Shown piece by piece: positions 63,525-64,000 of a stretch of 64,000 nucleotides of DNA (the first letter of the stretch is position 1; each line of letters opens with the position of its first letter). Source of the DNA: Methylocystis rosea SV97 (GTDB lineage: Bacteria; Pseudomonadota; Alphaproteobacteria; Rhizobiales; Beijerinckiaceae); the NCBI RefSeq assembly GCF_000372845.1, contig NZ_KB889963.1:806001-870000 (forward strand), read 5' to 3'. The translations under genes and the position numbers were made by a program. The notes under the pieces are model-generated. The model made no database searches. It was not told the DNA's origin and saw nothing but the letters and a program-made list of their open reading frames with translations.

Positions 63525-64000
63525 CTAGTCTGCGATGGTCTCCGTCCCCTCCCGCGACTCAGCGATCGCCCTGACCACCGCCTCGGCAATGGCGCGGCCG
63601 CGTTCGTCGGTTCCGGTCCAGTTCGAGGCGCGTCCGCGCGGATCGATTTCCACGAGCTTGACGCCCCGCGCTGCATGCACCCCGTCGCGCGCGATCCCGC
63701 GCAGAAAGCCGTCCATCGGCGCCTGGATGGGAAGGCCGTCGAGTCGGCCGAGGAGATAATCCCTGAAAACTCGGGCCCCTATGTCGAGCGGCGTGCGCCA
63801 GACGCCGTCTCGCGCCGCATAGACGAAACGCTCCTTGCCGACGCCGCCGAGCACGCGCGCGACGCCGTCTGAAGGCAGCGTCGCGCCATTTTCTAGCAAT
63901 TCGCCCGTATGCGCCGGATGAGTCTCGATCGCCACGTCGCAGTTCCAGCCCGCCGTGAAGTTTGGACCCATCCCGATCACGAGACCTGCGATCCCGCGCA
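63525..64000 (-). CDS. YqeB/EF2563-like molybdo-hydroxylase accessory protein (N-terminus beyond window)
   Basis: The frame is open to the last base, giving about 158 C-terminal residues. The visible part begins RGIAGLVIGMGPNFTAGWNC, then DVAIETHPAHTGELLENGA, APMDGFLRGIARDGV, KLVEIDPRGRASNWTGTDER. This pattern fits the YqeB/EF2563 family linked to selenium-dependent or other molybdenum hydroxylase maturation. A GTG at 63980 inside the frame is not the true start. The gene is on the same strand as modE, 91 bases upstream of it, consistent with a molybdenum locus. Confidence 0.75.
   Translation of the reverse strand, partial: RGIAGLVIGMGPNFTAGWNCDVAIETHPAHTGELLENGATLPSDGVARVLGGVGKERFVYAARDGVWRTPLDIGARVFRDYLLGRLDGLPIQAPMDGFLRGIARDGVHAARGVKLVEIDPRGRASNWTGTDERGRAIAEAVVRAIAESREGTETIAD

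Overview
This 64 kb window is high-GC chromosomal DNA of an alphaproteobacterium, most likely a Hyphomicrobiales methylotroph or methanotroph (Methylocystis/Methylosinus-like; the genus is inference). Supporting features are three ethylmalonyl-CoA pathway enzymes (Ecm, Ccr, Mcd), a CcrM-type GANTC methylase, the PhyR-NepR-EcfG general stress locus, homospermidine synthase, and System I cytochrome c maturation. Dispersed palindromic repeats of two types (CCTCATCCTGAGGAG and GGATG.CCGG.ACAAG.CCGGCATGAC) fit the same group. I see no tRNA, rRNA, CRISPR array, transposase or prophage.

Layout. 0-3 kb: end of a cytochrome c maturation operon (ccmC-ccmD-ccmG), then a TSUP exporter and a TetR regulator. 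3-14 kb: an 1152-residue LplT/PlsC/acyl-ACP synthetase fusion divergent from TetR with paired palindromic operators, CHAD protein, homospermidine synthase, radical SAM protein, rnhB, ccrM and uppP. 14-24 kb: autotransporter, OFA-type MFS carrier, ethylmalonyl-CoA mutase, a secreted triple-DHH-repeat protein, a TUDOR-like small protein, an HPF-cold-shock fusion and crotonyl-CoA carboxylase/reductase. 24-30.4 kb: a three-gene ABC-2 exporter, then an AT-richer accessory island with a Cys-rich secreted protein whose signal peptide and body lie in different frames. 30.5-40 kb: methylsuccinyl-CoA dehydrogenase, a MAPEG gene broken by an in-frame TGA, small hypotheticals, GST, SDR, and ilvI-ilvH-ilvC preceded by an Ile-Leu-Val leader peptide and attenuator. 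40-49 kb: Nudix protein, an AroK-AroB fusion, a CorC/HlyC protein, the general stress locus with a sensor kinase, and an SbmA/BacA-like transporter. 49-56 kb: an accessory block bracketed by two inverted copies of a roughly 110 bp repeat. It carries a six-repeat glycine-zipper protein, a small inhibitor/propeptide-like protein, a leaderless subtilase, a LuxR regulator, a cupin and an isoaspartyl peptidase. 56-60 kb: carbamoyltransferase, DUF5989, SxtJ and SGNH genes. 60-64 kb: periplasmic adenosine deaminase, a 49-residue membrane protein, HdeA-like protein, ModE and the edge-truncated YqeB-like molybdo-enzyme accessory protein.

Functional links. Ecm, Ccr and Mcd are scattered over 14 kb on both strands but act in one C2 assimilation route. 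The ilv genes form one branched-chain amino acid operon under predicted attenuation. PhyR, NepR and EcfG form the partner-switching stress circuit, with a perfect EcfG-type promoter in the divergent gap. The best candidates for something undescribed are the glycine-zipper repeat protein/small protein/subtilase locus (49.6-53.1 kb), the secreted DHH-repeat protein (20.4 kb) and the frame-split Cys-rich secreted protein (28.8-30.3 kb).
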